A stretch of DNA of 7,923 bases, from the NCBI GenBank assembly GCA_029560455.1, contig JAKQKW010000437.1, positions 1 through 7,923 on the forward strand, given 5' to 3'. Below, in pieces: positions 6,647 to 7,923 of this stretch. How positions within the stretch are numbered: position 1 is the stretch's first letter; the number at the start of each line of letters is the position of its first letter. Source of the stretch: Candidatus Rifleibacteriota bacterium (GTDB lineage: Bacteria > Riflebacteria > Ozemobacteria > Ozemobacterales > Ozemobacteraceae). The notes below the pieces were generated by a model. It saw only the letters and a list, made by a program, of their open reading frames with translations, had not been told where the DNA came from and made no database searches. A program made the translations under genes and the position numbers.

Positions 6647-6724
6647 GGAACCGCCTCGCGCTCGACGCTCGTTTCCGGCTGTTAATGCGCTTCTTACTTT
6701 TTAGTAAGATATCATAAATTACAA

Positions 6725-6760
6725 CGAAAAGGATGACACTTTAGATGACACCTTTTTTCG
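6725..6760. repeat. Tandem GATGACAC repeat within an inverted CGAAAAGG frame
   Basis: GATGACAC occurs at 6732-6739 and again at 6744-6751, twelve bases apart in the same direction. CGAAAAGG (6725-6732) and CCTTTTTTCG (6751-6760) can pair around them with a small bulge. The unit lies between the tRNA remnant and the stop of the HicA-like gene. Short direct repeats next to tRNA attachment sites are often integrase or excisionase arm sites, but here that is inference. Another small hairpin, CTTACT/AGTAAG (6693-6708), lies nearby. The hairpin formed by 6725-6760 could also weakly end the cassette transcript; no clear intrinsic terminator was found for it. Confidence 0.45.
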
Positions 6761-6764
6761 CCAT

Positions 6765-7061
6765 TTATTCACCATCAATAACACCATAAGAAATCAATTT
6801 TTCGACATACTGCTCTCTACTCATGGGACAATTCCACAAATCCTTGACATCCCCGTTGGTTTTCAGCTTTAACTCGCTCTTGGCGAAATTGAGCAAGCTG
6901 TCATCGAAATTTTTCATCTTTGGGGTACGAGAAAACACGATATGAGCACTGGTTCGCTTCCCGTTATGGTAGAAAAACCACTTGTTATGTTTTCCGCCCT
7001 CAGTTTCTACAAAACCCTTTTTCCGCAAGCTCTCTTTAATTATATCTATTGATATGGACAT
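6765..7061 (-). CDS. HicA-like putative toxin (mRNA-interferase type)
   Basis: A 98-residue basic protein. Residues 5-45 carry the HicA pattern: an opening helix (IIKESLRKKGF), then GGKH at 22-25 with H25 at the place of the catalytic histidine, strands WFFYHNGKRTSAHIVFS, then a helical tail. Canonical HicA proteins are shorter (about 60-80 residues), fold as a dsRBD-like beta-alpha unit, and cut mRNA using that histidine. This one adds a C-terminal helix-turn with WNCPMSREQYVEKLISYGVI (76-95), a tail I recall from an extended HicA-like family. The ATG overlaps the stop of the HicB-like gene by one base (TGATG), so translation is probably coupled, and no independent ribosome site is visible. 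Order antitoxin-like then toxin-like, with one-base overlap, is usual for toxin-antitoxin pairs. Toxicity is inferred, not shown. Confidence 0.72.
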   Translation of the reverse strand: MSISIDIIKESLRKKGFVETEGGKHNKWFFYHNGKRTSAHIVFSRTPKMKNFDDSLLNFAKSELKLKTNGDVKDLWNCPMSREQYVEKLISYGVIDGE

Positions 7062-7516
7062 CAGGATTTGATAATTTTGTCAAAAAGAGCCTTCAGGCGA
7101 ATCGCATCGCCACTCAGGTCTTCTTCTTTGGAATTGTTATACAGATCAAGCATCTCTTCAAAAATTTCGCAAAAATTTTGTCGCGACTCTTCTGGAGTAT
7201 TTCCGTAGCTGCGAACATCCAGATCATCATTCGAGGTGATAAAATAGTCACCAGATAAGGCAGTCTCAATTTTTAAGGGCCAGCTCAACTCGACTCGGCC
7301 GCGTTCAAGAGGAAGATTATTTAAAAATTCGGTTTTCATTGTCCACGGCGACCTTTCTACAACAAGAGCATGTTCGTCAGTAAGAACAAGAAATTCTGAG
7401 CGCACGTTACAACGAGCCAAAGGGCTATGCTCTGTATAGTTTTTTTCGCCGCCCCGCACGACAAATGTTCCGCGCGTCTGCCTCTGGAGGGCATAATCAA
7501 GTGCCTGGCTGCCCAT
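7061..7516 (-). CDS. HicB-like putative antitoxin with an unknown N-terminal region
   Basis: A 151-residue acidic protein. Residues 79-130 fit a degraded HicB (RNase H-like) pattern: WPLKIETALSGDYFITSND, then YGNTPEESRQNFCEIFEEML, where G-x-TPEE is the turn before the main helix of HicB antitoxins. Residues 1-78 form a beta-rich region, which is not recognised and is unusual for HicB. The C-terminus (131-151) is helical and charged; no ribbon-helix-helix or HTH DNA-binding domain is clear. The ATG starts two bases after the DUF3467-like stop, with GAGG about eight bases upstream inside that gene's end. Its stop overlaps the HicA-like start by one base. Context supports its being the partner that neutralises the HicA-like protein. 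A HicB without an obvious DNA-binding domain would leave repression to another protein, perhaps the DUF3467-like one. Family assignment is moderate. Confidence 0.6.
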   Translation of the reverse strand: MGSQALDYALQRQTRGTFVVRGGEKNYTEHSPLARCNVRSEFLVLTDEHALVVERSPWTMKTEFLNNLPLERGRVELSWPLKIETALSGDYFITSNDDLDVRSYGNTPEESRQNFCEIFEEMLDLYNNSKEEDLSGDAIRLKALFDKIIKS

Positions 7517-7518
7517 AA

Positions 7519-7797
7519 TTAGCCTCGCATTTTCTTATAGTCTTCAAAAACCTTGTTTACTGTCGAGACGAACTCTTCCATTGCTCGATGAGACATAGCT
7601 ACCTTTGCAACGGTTTTTGCGGGGATTTCGCCAGAACTGGAGTTGATTCGATCTGCCGCAACAAGACCGTCGACCATATTAAATTCAATCGTGAATTCGT
7701 AAGGATTGAAGGTGATGATATGGTTGTTGGAATAAACAGAGGGAAATTCTTCACGATTTATCGTTCGGACGTTAACCTGAGATGGTTTTTCGTTCAT
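7519..7797 (-). CDS. DUF3467-like small protein, first gene of the HicBA-like cassette
   Basis: A 92-residue soluble protein. It has the DUF3467 layout: a VYSNN start of the domain (21-25), an aromatic strand FNPYEFTIEFNMVDG (30-44), a polar loop, then VAKVAMSH (63-70) and a final helix with EEFVSTVNKVFEDYKKMRG (74-92). DUF3467 proteins are small and of unknown function. The frame can be extended 20 codons upstream, but the ATG chosen here has GAGG (7803-7806) five bases before it, and the extra residues look non-coding. The HicB-like gene starts two bases after its stop, so the three genes form one tight operon. Its presence as the first gene suggests a shared role, such as a third subunit, chaperone or regulator of the toxin-antitoxin pair. 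The role is inference; the family match is good by pattern. Confidence 0.72.
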   Translation of the reverse strand: MNEKPSQVNVRTINREEFPSVYSNNHIITFNPYEFTIEFNMVDGLVAADRINSSSGEIPAKTVAKVAMSHRAMEEFVSTVNKVFEDYKKMRG

Positions 7798-7878
7798 AGT
7801 AACCTCACTTTTAATTATAACTGATTTACAATTTATCGGCCACAGCTGCCGACTCAATTAATCTCTATATACCGGCCA

Positions 7879-7906
7879 AGTCTACCACCAAAACGAAAAC
7901 TTTCAA
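7879..7906 (-). promoter_or_regulatory. Candidate promoter of the DUF3467/HicB/HicA-like cassette
   Basis: On the minus strand, TTGAAA (7906-7901) is followed by 16 bases ending in TTTTGGTGG and then TAGACT (7884-7879). This gives a leader of about 75 bases to the first ATG. The word TTTGGTGGTA across the spacer/-10 junction matches the promoter at 6551-6579. Competing choices are TTGAGT (7857-7852) with TAAATT (7835-7830) at 16-base spacing, and a lone perfect TATAAT at 7819-7814 very close to the ribosome site. Any of the three could act. The remaining bases 7907-7923 show nothing further. Confidence 0.4.
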
Positions 7907-7923
7907 GAATTTTGTGGCGGCCG

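Larger units (their letters stand above)
6563..6683. repeat. 12-bp perfect inverted repeat flanking the tRNA remnant
   Basis: AACAGCCGGAAA at 6563-6574 has its exact reverse complement TTTCCGGCTGTT at 6672-6683. The two arms bracket the terminator hairpin and the tRNA 3' remnant. The left arm sits inside the spacer of the promoter at 6551-6579, next to its -35 box. A further CCGGAA at 6645-6650 can pair with TTCCGG at 6673-6678 to form a local stem around GCGCTCGACGC. This may be a binding or recombination site, or a remnant of the integration event. Confidence 0.6.

Noticed and set aside
6624..6710. A complete tRNA gene
   Set aside because: Only the T-loop and acceptor 3' strand fit; no 5' acceptor strand, D-arm or anticodon arm can be built from the adjacent bases.
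1..7923. CRISPR array, transposase or integrase
   Set aside because: No regularly spaced repeats and no transposase or recombinase coding sequence were found in the window.

Overview
The window is a bacterial chromosomal segment of moderate GC content. Its left and middle parts (1 to about 6620) read as ordinary chromosome. The right part (about 6624 to the end) is visibly more AT-rich and looks like an accessory segment that starts at a tRNA 3'-end remnant. Exported proteins and the mix of signalling domains suggest a Gram-negative-type environmental bacterium. A deep lineage such as Candidatus Riflebacteria or the spirochaetes is only a hunch, because nothing here identifies the taxon.

Left block, plus strand: (1) a 669-residue membrane-anchored protein with two copies of a Tim44-like plus zinc-ribbon unit and a TerB-like tail (240-2249); (2) a clear YqhD-type NADPH-dependent, metal-containing alcohol/aldehyde reductase (2322-3479) with its own candidate promoter; (3) a three-domain signalling protein, degenerate receiver + HATPase (RsbW-like) + cyclic-nucleotide-binding domain (3494-4780). 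It starts at TTG 14 bases after yqhD and is probably co-transcribed with it.

Middle block, minus strand: three small or unknown genes read towards the left block: a 67-residue protein (6142-6345), a 74-residue single-pass membrane protein (5848-6072) and a 305-residue exported protein (4898-5815). Upstream of them is a compact RNA unit: a good sigma70-type promoter (6551-6579) followed about 90-125 bases later by a strong intrinsic terminator (6411-6455). This is either a small RNA or an attenuated leader of the three-gene operon.

Right block, minus strand: a 3'-terminal tRNA fragment (6624-6646) followed by its own terminator hairpin (6591-6621) marks a likely integration boundary. Beyond it lies a tightly packed three-gene cassette, transcribed in the order DUF3467-like protein (7519-7797), HicB-like protein (7061-7516), HicA-like protein (6765-7061). 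The last two overlap by one base. This is the best candidate for an under-described system: a HicAB-like toxin-antitoxin pair with an extra first gene, at the edge of a tRNA-associated island. No integrase is inside the window; if the model is right, it and an intact copy of the tRNA should lie beyond the right edge.
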